Of a stretch of 64,000 nt of DNA, positions 25,248-34,305 are shown piece by piece. The notes beneath the pieces were generated by a model that had not been told where the DNA came from, ran no database searches, and saw only the letters and a program-made list of their open reading frames with translations. The stretch comes from Ancrocorticia sp047602305. GTDB taxonomy: Bacteria > Actinomycetota > Actinomycetes > Actinomycetales > Actinomycetaceae. Within the stretch, counting starts at the first letter, position 1; every line of letters starts with the position of its first letter. The stretch covers positions 992,001-1,056,000 of the forward strand of contig JASGHO010000001.1 of assembly GCA_047602305.1 (NCBI GenBank), in the 5' to 3' direction. The position numbers and the translations under genes are program-made.

Positions 25248-26506
25248 CGCCTCGCGGCCACCCGGATTCGCCATCCGATGAGCAGACTCACCGTCATCAC
25301 CGCCACCGAAAGAACACCGAGGGACAGCCCAGCTCCCTGCGCACCGGCTATCCCAACGAGCGGCGCAGCGATCGCCCCCGATCCGTAGCGGACGACTCCG
25401 AGTAACGACGACGCCGCCCCGGCCGCCTCCGGATTCGCCTCCATCCCGATCGCGGTGGCCGCCGTGGTAGCGCCTGAAGCAGCCGCAGCCAAGACAAACA
25501 TGGCCACCACCATGGTGGCGAGCGGCAGGCCCAGCATCGCCGAGCCCAGGATCCCCGCACCGCCAGTCAGCCCAAGAACCACACTCGCCACCAATGCCCA
25601 CTGCGTCGAGCGCCAAATCGCCACCCGCCCAGCGAGCCAACCGAAAAGCATGTAGCTCCCGGAAAACAGCGCCATGAGCAGCGAGTACGTCTGTGGGGAG
25701 ACTCCGTAACTTGACTGATAAACGAACGTCGACGCCGACACGTACCCAAAGTTCGCCATATTGACGAGTCCGATAACCAGCAGCACCTTGAGGAAGGTTC
25801 GATTGCTCAACAAGCTGAGGAACGACGGCGACTCGGCATCCCGTCTGCCACGAACTTCAGTTGGCAACGACTCACGAACAGCTGGCAACGTCTCGGGAAG
25901 TCCGAAGAACGTCGCGGCAAGAACCACCCCGCCCAAGAGAGCGAGCGCAACAAAACTCCCCCGCCAATCAATGAACGACGCCAGCACTCCGCCGATCACT
26001 GGGCTCACAGCGCCCGCCAACCCAGAGAGCATGGTGAACCGGCCATAGTAGGCAACAAGCTTTGCTCCCTCATACACGTCACGGCCCGCGGCCAGCGCAA
26101 TCACCACACCGGCGGAGGCGGCGAGACCCTGTAACAACCGCGCCACAAGCAGCACCGTAATGTTGGGAGCCCACGCACACGCAAGCGAAGCCACCACATA
26201 CGCAACGGTCCCAAGAAGAAGCGGCTTGCGGCGCCCGTAACGATCCGACAGAGGCCCGATAACAAGCTGACCTCCAGCCAGACCAACCAAGCAAGCCGTC
26301 ATCGTCAGCTGGGCCAGCGCTGCCGTCGTCCCTAATTGCTCGGTCAGCTCCGGGAGCACCGGCAGGTACAGGTTCATGGAGAAGGGACCGAAGAAGGCCA
26401 ACATGCTGAGAACGACGGCGATCACCATCGGATGCCCGTTCGCTGATCTCACCCCGTTCGCGCTGGCGGGATTGTTAGTTGGGGAGTGCCTCAACGGCCT
26501 TCTCAT
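25244..26506 (-). CDS. MFS drug-resistance transporter, Bcr/CflA type
   Basis: A 420-residue transporter. MLAFFGPFSMNLYLPVLPEL in helix 1, AQLTMTACLVGLAGGQLVIGPLSDRYGRRKPLL (motif A) and LARLLQGLAASAGVV (motif C-like antiporter region) match DHA1-type Bcr/CflA exporters. Twelve spans fit the length. ATG 26506 overlaps the stop of the upstream XRE regulator by ATGA, so regulator and exporter are translated together. It likely expels a toxic compound sensed by that regulator. Confidence 0.9.
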   Translation of the reverse strand: MRRPLRHSPTNNPASANGVRSANGHPMVIAVVLSMLAFFGPFSMNLYLPVLPELTEQLGTTAALAQLTMTACLVGLAGGQLVIGPLSDRYGRRKPLLLGTVAYVVASLACAWAPNITVLLVARLLQGLAASAGVVIALAAGRDVYEGAKLVAYYGRFTMLSGLAGAVSPVIGGVLASFIDWRGSFVALALLGGVVLAATFFGLPETLPAVRESLPTEVRGRRDAESPSFLSLLSNRTFLKVLLVIGLVNMANFGYVSASTFVYQSSYGVSPQTYSLLMALFSGSYMLFGWLAGRVAIWRSTQWALVASVVLGLTGGAGILGSAMLGLPLATMVVAMFVLAAAASGATTAATAIGMEANPEAAGAASSLLGVVRYGSGAIAAPLVGIAGAQGAGLSLGVLSVAVMTVSLLIGWRIRVAARR

Positions 26507-27408
26507 TTCGTCTGGTCGATAGGCCCGCGAACGCGCGCCTCGCCGTGTTGCGTCTTTTCTTGCCGCATCGTTGCCGCGATGCTCGCCAGCAGCGCGAGCC
26601 GTTCCTCGCTGTCCGAGCCGGGTTCCGCCGTGTAGATGAGGAAGGAGAGTCCGGGTTCGGCGGTCAGTTCCATTCCCTCGTAGGTGAGGGTCAAATCGCC
26701 GACTGCGTGATGATGAAAGTGTTTCGTGCCGCTGCCGTGGCGGCGAACGTTATGCGCACCCCAGCGGATAGGGAACTCATCGCTGCAGGTAGAGAGCTCG
26801 CCGATGAGGTCGTGGAGCTGTTTGTCGTGCGGGTTGCGCCCTGCTTCGGTGCGCAAAATCGCCACGGTGACGTTGGAGGCGAGACTCCAGTCTGGATAGA
26901 AGGCACGCGAGCGTTCGTCGAGGAAGTTGAAGCGCGCCAGGTTTCCGCGTCCCGGCCCGTTGAAGACGTGGTCGAAGAACGCACGGCCGAGAAGATTGGT
27001 GGCGAGGATGTCCATTCTGCCGTTGCGTACAAAGGCTGGCCCAGCGGTCACGGAGTCCAATGTGCGAAGAAGGCTCTCGCGTGGCTGCCACGTGGTTGGC
27101 TGACGTCGTCGCACAGGATCGGCCGCGCCGTTGGCCGCGCGGGCGAGGTCGAAGAGGTGCTCGCGCTCGGCGTCGTCCAGCATGAGCGCACGCGCGATCG
27201 CTTCCAGGACCGTGTCGGAGACTCCTGCGATGTTGCCGCGCTCGATCGTCGCGTAGTATTCCACGCTCACGTCTGCGAGCATTGCCACCTCGCTGCGCCG
27301 CAGCCCCTTGACGCGCCGCTGCCCCGTCGCCGTAATTCCGGCCTGCTCTGGCGTCACCTTGGCGCGCCGCGACGTCAAGAACTCCCGAACTTCATCCCTC
27401 ACACTCAC
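26503..27408 (-). CDS. XRE-type regulator with MmyB-like ligand-binding domain
   Basis: A 301-residue regulator. N-terminal helix-turn-helix: REFLTSRRAKVTPEQAGI, then VKGLRRSEVAMLADVSVEYYATIERG (residues 33-58). The C-terminal part has GRMDILATNLLGRAFF, NLARFNFLDERSRAFYPDW and the RWGAHNVRRHGSGTKHFHHHAVGDLTLTYEGMEL segment typical of the MmyB PAS-like domain, which binds fatty acids or related ligands in Streptomyces relatives. Start GTG 27408. First gene of a two-gene operon with an MFS exporter. Two near-identical boxes upstream are candidate binding sites. Confidence 0.9.
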   Translation of the reverse strand: MSVRDEVREFLTSRRAKVTPEQAGITATGQRRVKGLRRSEVAMLADVSVEYYATIERGNIAGVSDTVLEAIARALMLDDAEREHLFDLARAANGAADPVRRRQPTTWQPRESLLRTLDSVTAGPAFVRNGRMDILATNLLGRAFFDHVFNGPGRGNLARFNFLDERSRAFYPDWSLASNVTVAILRTEAGRNPHDKQLHDLIGELSTCSDEFPIRWGAHNVRRHGSGTKHFHHHAVGDLTLTYEGMELTAEPGLSFLIYTAEPGSDSEERLALLASIAATMRQEKTQHGEARVRGPIDQTK

Positions 27409-27446
27409 AGGAACAGCCTAAACTCCCCGCCTCGCTCCAGGGAGGT

Positions 27447-27528
27447 ACCATCGGTACACCTTTTTCTGGAACAGTCTCGACGACGGCGCGGCCCGGTCAC
27501 CTCGGGGCACACCACCGGTACACCCTTT
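27447..27528. promoter_or_regulatory. Two direct repeats upstream of the XRE/MFS operon
   Basis: ACCATCGGTACACCTTTT begins at 27447 and ACCACCGGTACACCCTTT at 27511, 16 of 18 bases equal and exactly 64 bp apart, about six helical turns. They lie between the XRE regulator and the divergent carboxymuconolactone decarboxylase-like gene, so one protein could control both. Confidence 0.5.
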
Positions 27529-27645
27529 GTGGGAGACTCCCTTTCGTGGTGACACCGGAGTATCAAGGAAACATGACGAAGAGACAGGGAACGTCGATGT
27601 ATCCTCGGGCAAGTACTCTTCATACGATCGCAGGGAAGGCATGTA

Positions 27646-28425
27646 ATGACGGACAACAGTGTGGATTCCGGTCACAGCCTGACCCGAACCGAACAAGCCG
27701 AGGCCGTCTATGAGCGGCTTTTCGGGCCGCGTGACGCGGCGGCGCACGAGGACGATCCCGAACTCATGAACATCCTTCGCGGTTTCATCTTCGGAGATGT
27801 TTTCGGAACCGGCGTGATCGATGATCGCAAGCGCGAGCTGGTCACGGTGACCGTGCTTTCGTGCCTTCAGGCACTTCCCCAGTTGGCGTCGCACACGAAC
27901 GCGGCTCTCAACGTGGGCGCAACCCCGGTCGAGATTCGCGAGGCGGTCTATCAGCTCGCCCCGTTCATCGGCTTCCCCTACACGCTCAACGCCGTGGCCA
28001 CGATCAATGGAGTGTTCCGCGAGCGCGGCATCTCTCTACCGCTTCCCGACCAAGGCACCGTAACGGATGCCGAGCGCTACTCGGCAGGGCTGGCCGAGCA
28101 GGCTCCACTGTACGGCAATGAGATCAAGGACAATCTCGCCGACCTTCCCGAGCCTTTCGCCGAGGCACTGCCGCGTTTCCTCACGGAGTTCTGCTTCGGC
28201 GATTTCTACACGCGCGGCGGGCTGGCTCTGGCCGATCGCGAGCTTCTTGTGCTGTGCGCGCTGACCACGCTCGGAGACACCGCCGCGCAGCTCACCCCGC
28301 ACGGGCGCGCCTGCCTCCAGACCGGCAACACAAAACAGGAGGTCATCGCGGCACTCGTGCATTGCTTCCCGTACATCGGTTTCCCTCGTACGGTCGCCGC
28401 AGTGCGGGCAATCAAGGCATTGTAG
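27646..28425 (+). CDS. Carboxymuconolactone decarboxylase (CMD) family protein, double domain
   Basis: A 259-residue protein with two CMD domains. The first has ELVTVTVLSCLQALPQLASHTNAALNVGATPVEI and AVYQLAPFIGFPYTLNAVATI; the second ELLVLCALTTLGDTAAQLTPHGRACLQTGNTKQEVIAAL and HCFPYIGFPRTVAAVRAI. The AhpD-type CxxC redox pair is absent, so a peroxidase role is unlikely. Relatives act as decarboxylases or unknown oxidoreductase partners. GGGAAGG lies before ATG 27646. Divergent from the XRE/MFS operon, and its regulator may be shared. Confidence 0.88.
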   Translation: MTDNSVDSGHSLTRTEQAEAVYERLFGPRDAAAHEDDPELMNILRGFIFGDVFGTGVIDDRKRELVTVTVLSCLQALPQLASHTNAALNVGATPVEIREAVYQLAPFIGFPYTLNAVATINGVFRERGISLPLPDQGTVTDAERYSAGLAEQAPLYGNEIKDNLADLPEPFAEALPRFLTEFCFGDFYTRGGLALADRELLVLCALTTLGDTAAQLTPHGRACLQTGNTKQEVIAALVHCFPYIGFPRTVAAVRAIKAL

Positions 28426-28538
28426 TGTGTCTTGCACGCTTCCTTCTCACCACGCAGCGCGGCATACGCCGCTACGCCGCCCGCCCCCGGTAGCGTAGGA
28501 CGAAGCAACACGAGGACGTGACGTGGAGGAAAGCAGCT

Positions 28539-31500
28539 ATGGATTCTCAGTTCGGTTCGCCAATGAACATCAACAGTCGCATGACAGCCGACGATCCCCT
28601 GCCCACCTCCACCGCAACGGCCGACTATCTCACCGACACCGGCCCCGGACAAGGACGCCGCGCTCCCGCCCGTTCGCGACTCGTCACTAACGCGCCTACA
28701 CTCTCGCTCGACGGCGACTGGGCGTTCCGTCTTCTTCCCGGCGCGCCCGGTACGCCCGGCGGACTCGGTATTTTGCCCGACGACGAGGCCGACTTCGGTT
28801 TCGCGTCGCTCACCTACGACGACTCCACCTGGGAATCCATCCCTGTCCCCTCGCACTGGGTGCTCACCGGCGATGGGCGGCGCGGCCACCCGATCTACAC
28901 CAACGTCCAGTTCCCCTTCCCCACCGAGCCGCCGTTCGTACCGGACGAGAATCCCACGGGAGATTACCGGCGACGGTTCGTCACGCCGTCGTCGTTCAAC
29001 GAAATGGAACGGGTGCTGCTGCGTTTCGACGGCGTCGAGTCGCGGTATGTGGTGTGGCTCAACGGAGCCGAGGTGGGAGTTGGCTCGGGCAGCCGGTTGG
29101 TGCAGGAGTTCGACGTCACCGGGCTGCTCGTGCCGGGCGAGAACGTGCTCGCGGTGCGGGTGCATCAGTGGTCCGCGTCGAGTTATATCGAGGATCAGGA
29201 CCATTGGTGGCTGCCGGGTATCTTCCGGGACGTGACGTTGCTTGGTCGGCCGACTGGCGCGATCGACGACGTCTGGCTCCAGGCTCCGTTCCACGGTGTG
29301 GCCGGGCGTGTGGGCGCGGCGTCCATCATTCCCGAGGTCACCGCCGAACCCGGTGCATACCCGGTGACGCTGGCGGTGCCCGAGTTGGGTGTGACCGTGA
29401 CATGGGCTGGTCCCACGGATGTGGCGCCAATCGAGCTCGACGCCGTCGAGCCATGGTCCGCCGAGAATCCGCGCCTCTATGACGTGAGGGTGTCCAGCGC
29501 GGGCGAGAGTGTCTCGCTGCGAGTGGGATTCCGAAGCGTGCGCATTGACGGCGATCAGTTGCTCGTCAACGGGCGCCGCGTGGTGTTCCACGGTGTCAAC
29601 CGGCCGGAGGTTCACGCCGATCGCGGGCGGGTATTCAACGAGGAGTCGGCGCGGCGCGACCTGCTGACGATGAAGCGATTCAACGTCAATGCAATCCGCA
29701 CCGCGCACTATCCGTCGCATCCCCGGCTACTCGATCTGTGCGATGAGCTGGGCTTTTGGGTGATTCTCGAAAACGATCTGGAAACGCACGGCTTCGAACG
29801 CGATGGTTGGGCCGAGAACCCGAGTGACGATCCCGCATGGCGCGAGGCCTACCTTGACCGCATGGAGCGCACGGTCGAGCGGGATAAGAACCACCCCTCG
29901 GTCGTTATCTGGTCGCTCGGAAACGAGGCCGGTACGGGAGCGAACCTCGCCGCCATGGCGGCGTGGGTGCACGGAAGGGACGCCACTCGTCCGGTCCATT
30001 ACGAGGGCGACTACACCGGCGCTTACACCGATGTCTACTCGCGGATGTATGCACCGGTGGACGAGGTTGAGGGGATCGGCTCCGGCGACGCGTCGGTTCA
30101 GCTACTGGGATGCAGCGCGGCCGAGGCCGCCCGCCAGCGGTCGAAGCCCTTCCTGCTGTGCGAGTACGTGCACGCCATGGGCAACGGGCCGGGCGCGATC
30201 GACGATTACGAGGCGCTCGTCGATCGGTACCCACGGCTGCACGGCGGCTTCGTTTGGGAGTGGCGCGACCACGGGCTGCGTACCGTTGCGGCGGACGGCA
30301 CCGAGTACTTCGCCTACGGTGGCGACTTCGGCGAAGCCGTTCACGATTCCAACTTCCTCCTGGACGGAATGCTGTTGAGCGACGGGACACCGTCGCCGGG
30401 CATCTACGAGTGGGCACAGGTGGTGGCGCCGATCCGTGTTGGTTTGGAAGCGCTCGACGATGGCGCGGTGGCGATCCGAGTGGAGAACCGCCGGCACTCG
30501 GTTGACGCCTCCGATGTGGAGCTTCGCCTTGTGCTCTCTCACGACGGCGTTCCCGTGCGCGAAGTATCCATTCCACTGGCAGACCTCCCGAAGGGTGCTC
30601 CCCTCCCAGGCAATGCCGCGAGCGTCACGGTGACCGAGCTGGAGCGCGCGTCGGATGGTGAAACCTGGCTGACTGTCGAGGCGGTCCAGGCGCACGATAC
30701 TCAGTGGGCGCCCGCCGGGCATCGCATCAGTGCCAGCCAAGTCGATCTCACCCCACGGCGGGTGCACGACGGGTTGCCCGTGGTTTCTGGAGGTGTCCAG
30801 GTACGGGGCGCAATTCGTCGTCGTCCCAAATCAACCGGTATTGACGTGGCGAAGCGGCTCGAACTCGGCCCGGCGGTCTTCGAGTACGGACGGCTCGTGT
30901 CCCTCGCGGGACGTGAGGTCACCGGCCCGCGCCTGGAGATGTGGCGCGCAGTGACTGACAATGATCGCGGTAGCGGAGTGGTGCCACGCGACCGGGACAC
31001 GGACCCGATGCGCGATCGGTACCGCGCCGATCTCTACCCGCAGACCATCCTTCCGAGTTCGGAATCCATCTGGCGCGGCGAGGGCCTCGACCGCATGATG
31101 GGGCGGGTTGAGTTCGTTGAAACAAGCGAGGATGGCGTGCGTGTCCAGACCCGATACGCTGCCGCAAACTCGCGCCGCTCGGTGACCGTGGAAGAATCTT
31201 GGAGTCTCGTTTGCGACGAACTCTGGCTCTCGTTGGACTTTATCCCCTCCGCTGGATGGGACACCTCGTGGCCGCGGCTCGGGGTGCGCTTCGCGTTGCC
31301 GGGAGAGGTGGACACCGTCTCGTGGTTCGGCGCGGGGCCGCGCGAGTCGTATCCGGACAGCCGCCGCGCGGCGCTCGTCGGGCGCTACAGCTCGGCGATT
31401 GATGACCTCGTCGTCAACTACGGACGCCCCCAAGAAAGCGGGCATCGCAGTGATGTGCGCAGTCTCGACCTCGCGGTGAGAGGTTCGGCGGGCTCTGGTG

Positions 31501-31790
31501 GTGATCCCGAACCCCAGCCGTGGCTCACCGTCACTGCCGCGCGGGACACGGCGGGGAGGCTCCCCGGGTTTACGGTGCGTCGGCACACCGCGCAGGAGGT
31601 TGACGCGGCCGGACATCCTCACGAACTGCCCGTTTCGGATACGACGTACCTGTGGATTGATGCCGCCCAGCATGGGTTGGGCAGCCGCGCCTGTGGCCCG
31701 GATGTCGCAACCCAGCATGTGCTCCGCCCCGAGGCGCGTTCGATTCGGTTGAGGTTCGCGATGCCAACAAACGATGGAGACAAAGAATGA
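28539..31790 (+). CDS. lacZ: GH2 beta-galactosidase, LacZ type
   Basis: A 1083-residue cytoplasmic beta-galactosidase, close to the 1023 of E. coli LacZ. Order: jelly-roll sugar-binding domain (SHWVLTGDGRRGHPIYTNVQFPF; DGVESRYVVWLNGAEVG), Ig-like domain, TIM barrel (NRPEVHADRGRVFNEE; NAIRTAHYPSHPRLLDLCDELG), then Bgal small chain. Acid/base Glu463 is in WSLGNEAGTG and nucleophile Glu542 in LLCEYVHAMGNG. It hydrolyses lactose and related galactosides. ATG 28539 has GGAGG nine bases upstream; GTG 28518 is in frame but less well placed. No lactose permease or regulator adjoins it. The following gene is reduced to 25 codons. Confidence 0.95.
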   Translation: MDSQFGSPMNINSRMTADDPLPTSTATADYLTDTGPGQGRRAPARSRLVTNAPTLSLDGDWAFRLLPGAPGTPGGLGILPDDEADFGFASLTYDDSTWESIPVPSHWVLTGDGRRGHPIYTNVQFPFPTEPPFVPDENPTGDYRRRFVTPSSFNEMERVLLRFDGVESRYVVWLNGAEVGVGSGSRLVQEFDVTGLLVPGENVLAVRVHQWSASSYIEDQDHWWLPGIFRDVTLLGRPTGAIDDVWLQAPFHGVAGRVGAASIIPEVTAEPGAYPVTLAVPELGVTVTWAGPTDVAPIELDAVEPWSAENPRLYDVRVSSAGESVSLRVGFRSVRIDGDQLLVNGRRVVFHGVNRPEVHADRGRVFNEESARRDLLTMKRFNVNAIRTAHYPSHPRLLDLCDELGFWVILENDLETHGFERDGWAENPSDDPAWREAYLDRMERTVERDKNHPSVVIWSLGNEAGTGANLAAMAAWVHGRDATRPVHYEGDYTGAYTDVYSRMYAPVDEVEGIGSGDASVQLLGCSAAEAARQRSKPFLLCEYVHAMGNGPGAIDDYEALVDRYPRLHGGFVWEWRDHGLRTVAADGTEYFAYGGDFGEAVHDSNFLLDGMLLSDGTPSPGIYEWAQVVAPIRVGLEALDDGAVAIRVENRRHSVDASDVELRLVLSHDGVPVREVSIPLADLPKGAPLPGNAASVTVTELERASDGETWLTVEAVQAHDTQWAPAGHRISASQVDLTPRRVHDGLPVVSGGVQVRGAIRRRPKSTGIDVAKRLELGPAVFEYGRLVSLAGREVTGPRLEMWRAVTDNDRGSGVVPRDRDTDPMRDRYRADLYPQTILPSSESIWRGEGLDRMMGRVEFVETSEDGVRVQTRYAAANSRRSVTVEESWSLVCDELWLSLDFIPSAGWDTSWPRLGVRFALPGEVDTVSWFGAGPRESYPDSRRAALVGRYSSAIDDLVVNYGRPQESGHRSDVRSLDLAVRGSAGSGGDPEPQPWLTVTAARDTAGRLPGFTVRRHTAQEVDAAGHPHELPVSDTTYLWIDAAQHGLGSRACGPDVATQHVLRPEARSIRLRFAMPTNDGDKE

Positions 31791-31864
31791 ACGCACTGAT
31801 TACCGAACTCCGCGAATACCAAACAACAGCCCCGCTCTACGAGTGGAAAGGAACGTGGATCTAG
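31787..31864 (+). pseudogene. Truncated 25-codon start of a lost gene, coupled to lacZ
   Basis: ATGA overlaps the lacZ stop, so translation would be coupled. The product reads MNALITELREYQTTAPLYEW followed by KGTWI and then TAG. The coding look and tight overlap suggest a real gene start whose body has been deleted. The WKGTWI end recalls the first strand of some glycoside hydrolases such as rhamnosidases, a weak guess. It could also be translated as a short peptide. Confidence 0.45.
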
Positions 31865-32378
31865 GCCCTCCAAGCCCCTGAAATTTCAGTTCTGATTCCT
31901 ACGTGGCCTCCACAGTGACATCCCTCGCCGCATAAGGCGCGGCTTGCCGCTGAGAGGCCACAAAGGAATTGGAATCAACGATCCTCTTGGCGGCGAAGAC
32001 TGTTGATGGGTGCTCCGATGTGGAACGAGTCGTGCCGCAACGCGCCACGCTCTCCTTTTGCACCAAGAAAAGACCAGCGAGCTAGCCACCAAACGTTATG
32101 ATGAAGTCGTCCGCAACCTGATGGGATAAGCCATGACCGGCCTCATGATCTGCACGCGGGTGGCGTAGGGTCAGGCATCGATGCCCCGGAAAGTTGCGCG
32201 CCTCGGCGATCTCATGCCCTACCGTTGGTCGGGCTGATCGAGGAAAATCCCCCAGACCGGCAAGATCCGTCAAGTTAGAGATATTGACTGAAACGTCAAC
32301 TCAGCACAGCTCATCCCATCCACTCCCCCTCTTCACCCGCCTCCCATACAGTCCACGCTAGTAGGTATTGCTTATTAG
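31865..32378. other. Gene-free stretch with a large imperfect inverted repeat
   Basis: No credible gene in about 510 bp. ATTCCT-GTGGCCTC (31895-31910) is complementary to GAGGCCAC-AGGAAT (31954-31969), and a second GGAATCA (31971-31977) complements TGATTCC at 31893-31899. The inner part is GC-rich. It may be a decayed mobile element or structured RNA. Deletion after the lacZ-coupled fragment probably ended in this stretch. Confidence 0.4.
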
Positions 32379-32391
32379 TATGCAATGCATA
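32379..32391. promoter_or_regulatory. Palindrome upstream of padR, candidate operator
   Basis: TATGCA-A-TGCATA is perfectly symmetrical about 32385 and lies 40 bp before the padR ATG in an AT-rich promoter stretch. PadR proteins bind short symmetrical AT-rich sites and often repress themselves. Confidence 0.5.
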
Positions 32392-32430
32392 TAACATGGT
32401 GATACATACAAGTCATGCCTGGAGGCACCC

Positions 32431-32763
32431 ATGAGAGACGACGCCACACAGTTGCGCAAGGGCGTACTGGAACTCGCAATCCTCGCGCTACTGCACGAGA
32501 CCTCACGCTACGGCGGTGAGATCGTTGCGAGTCTTGGACAGTACGAAGGCCTCGAAGCTGGCGCCGGCACGGTCTATCCCCTGCTCACGCGGCTTGCGAA
32601 GGCGGGGCTGCTGGAGACGCAGTGGAAGGAATCACCCGTCGGCCCGCCCCGAAAGTACTACGCCATCACGGCACAGGGCCGTGACGCGCTCACCGCCCAA
32701 ACCCGTGTCTGGCGAACCATGAATTCCGCACTCGAAAGCCTTTTGGGAGGTCCCCATGTCTGA
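32431..32763 (+). CDS. PadR-family transcriptional regulator
   Basis: A 110-residue winged-helix protein: RKGVLELAILALLHETSRYGGEIVASL, AGAGTVYPLLTRLAKAGLLETQW and GPPRKYYAITAQGRDAL are the PadR hallmarks. Short PadR proteins of this kind dimerise through a C-terminal helix. GGAGG precedes ATG 32431. The stop overlaps the next gene by eight bases, so the pair is co-translated. It probably represses its own operon, which encodes a membrane protein. Confidence 0.93.
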   Translation: MRDDATQLRKGVLELAILALLHETSRYGGEIVASLGQYEGLEAGAGTVYPLLTRLAKAGLLETQWKESPVGPPRKYYAITAQGRDALTAQTRVWRTMNSALESLLGGPHV

Positions 32764-33604
32764 TGCAACGACCACCACATTCCTCAACGAACTCGCCGAG
32801 GAGCTCGCAAAGTACCCGCTCACTCCCGGGCGGCACGCGGACATTCTGCAAGAGGTTTCAGATCTCGTTGCAGACGGAACCCCGGTCGAGTCGCTGGGCT
32901 CCGCAGCAGATTTTGCGAAAGCGCTCGCGGGCGCAGAACAGGAGGGAACGCCAGAGAACCCCGAACTCCCCGTCGACTTCTCCGGCCTTTTCGACCCCCT
33001 CGCCCGCGAACGCGCCTGGGACCCGGAGAATCCGCGCATCTTCGTTCCACGCTCCTTCGGCGCCGGTTGGGACATCAATATGGGCGCCTTGGCCGTTAGG
33101 CTCGGCATACTCTCGCCAGACGACATCGACGGCGACGTCCTCGCCGCCATCCCCTCCAGCGCCCGGCAGGCTGCGCGCCTCGCCCCGGCAGCGCTTGCCA
33201 CGCTATCGGCCCTGGCATACCTTGCGGCGAAGCGTTCCGGAAAGAAACTGGTGATGAACATGGGGGTGAGTGGTGATGTGAGAAGTCATTGGGGCCCGCG
33301 CGGCTCGGCAGTCACCCACCTCGTCGTGCCACCCTTGGTTGCGGCCTGGGCGTACGCGTCACGCGGTCAGGTGCGAGACGATCTCAACCGTTCCGCATGG
33401 GCTTGCTTGTTTAACACGGCCGTCGCGGGAACGGCCCTGGCCTCGCTCACTGCGAGAAATGACCGCGTCAATCCCCTGGTCTCTGCCGTTGCAGGAGCTG
33501 TCGCTCCGTTTGCAGCCCAGCTGGCGGCCGTGGCCATTCCCGTGCGGATTGGCCGCAGCAGGGTCGTCTCGGCTGCTCGTCCGGAAGAACCCCCGGCGGC
33601 GTAA
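32756..33604 (+). CDS. PadR-linked membrane protein with HAAS-like and DUF5808-like segments
   Basis: A 282-residue protein. The N-terminal 50 residues (TTFLNELAEELAKYPLTPGRHADILQEVSDLVADG) resemble the HAAS helical domain common beside PadR genes. WDPENPRIFVPRSFGAGWDINMG around residues 87-108 matches the DUF5808 motif. After residue 130 there are about five hydrophobic spans (AARLAPAALATLSALAYLAA; HLVVPPLVAAWAYA; AWACLFNTAVAGTALASL; AVAGAVAPFAAQLAAVAIPV). GGGAGG lies before ATG 32756. Likely a membrane stress or signalling protein; exact function unknown. Confidence 0.75.
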   Translation: MSDATTTTFLNELAEELAKYPLTPGRHADILQEVSDLVADGTPVESLGSAADFAKALAGAEQEGTPENPELPVDFSGLFDPLARERAWDPENPRIFVPRSFGAGWDINMGALAVRLGILSPDDIDGDVLAAIPSSARQAARLAPAALATLSALAYLAAKRSGKKLVMNMGVSGDVRSHWGPRGSAVTHLVVPPLVAAWAYASRGQVRDDLNRSAWACLFNTAVAGTALASLTARNDRVNPLVSAVAGAVAPFAAQLAAVAIPVRIGRSRVVSAARPEEPPAA

Positions 33605-33857
33605 GCGACGAGGTCCCGCGAACGCGCTCGCGCCTTTCCCGATTCTGAGCAGGGTCGTAATACCGCCAATCTATCAGGCACACGTTCGTGAAGTTCTTGT
33701 GAATGCACAGAATGATCTGAGGAAACGATCGACGCCATCGATTTGACGATCTCAGCCCGAAACCTCTCCAGTAGCAACTAATCGACAGCCTGCTTTACTA
33801 AGAAGCGGAAAACGGATCACGGAGCACACCTCGAAGAACCGAAAGGAAGTACGGAGA

Positions 33858-34277
33858 ATGAATTCGGACGAAGAGTTCGTCGTCGGCATGATTCTGCTCG
33901 GACTTCTCCTTATCGCACTACCATTCGCCGGCGGATTGTATTACCTGTGGAAGGATGCGGGCGTCCGCCGCGACTGGATGCTGCGGGACGCCGAAGTAGT
34001 CCGAGAGTCCTGGACAGGCGGCGGCGACAGCACAAAAAGCTTCTTCATCAGGTGGGTGGACGACTTCGGACACGAGCATTTCTTCCGAAACCCCATCTCC
34101 CACTCGGGCTTGGGGTTCCTGCGAAGCACCCCGTATCCCGTCAGGGTATACATCAATCCGGACAACCCTGAGAAGGGAATTATGGCATGCGGGATGGGCA
34201 CGTACCGGGCCTTCGGTTTGGTGCTTCTCATCCTTCCGGTCACGATCCTCGTTGTTCTGGCGGCGCTCATTCTGTAG
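33858..34277 (+). CDS. DUF3592-type small membrane protein
   Basis: A 139-residue protein with one span at each end (VVGMILLGLLLIALPFAGGLYYLW; AFGLVLLILPVTILVVLAALIL) and an extracytoplasmic or cytoplasmic beta-rich middle (FFIRWVDDFGHEHFFRNPIS; YPVRVYINPDNPEKGIM). That hairpin layout is the DUF3592 pattern, of unknown role. ACGGAG precedes ATG 33858. The 253 bp upstream show no gene or clear signal. Its stop codon lies inside a bidirectional terminator. Confidence 0.8.
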   Translation: MNSDEEFVVGMILLGLLLIALPFAGGLYYLWKDAGVRRDWMLRDAEVVRESWTGGGDSTKSFFIRWVDDFGHEHFFRNPISHSGLGFLRSTPYPVRVYINPDNPEKGIMACGMGTYRAFGLVLLILPVTILVVLAALIL

Positions 34278-34300
34278 TAGAGCCTCTTAGGGCTCTACTA
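34275..34300. terminator. Bidirectional hairpin overlapping a stop codon
   Basis: TAGTAGAGCC (34275-34284) pairs exactly with GGCTCTACTA (34291-34300) over a 6-nt loop. The left arm starts with the TAG stop of the DUF3592 gene, and the right arm ends five bases before the stop of the opposing osmC-like gene. Confidence 0.75.
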
Positions 34301-34305
34301 GGTCC

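Noticed and set aside
28206..29720. 504-codon minus-strand frame opposite lacZ
   Set aside because: Covers the lacZ 5' half in antisense and lacks any domain; composition typical of antisense GC-rich frames.
32082..32273. 63-codon minus-strand frame with HEIAEARNFPGH considered as a metalloprotease fragment
   Set aside because: The HExxx pattern is short and lacks the full HExxH; no start signal or neighbouring domain supports it.
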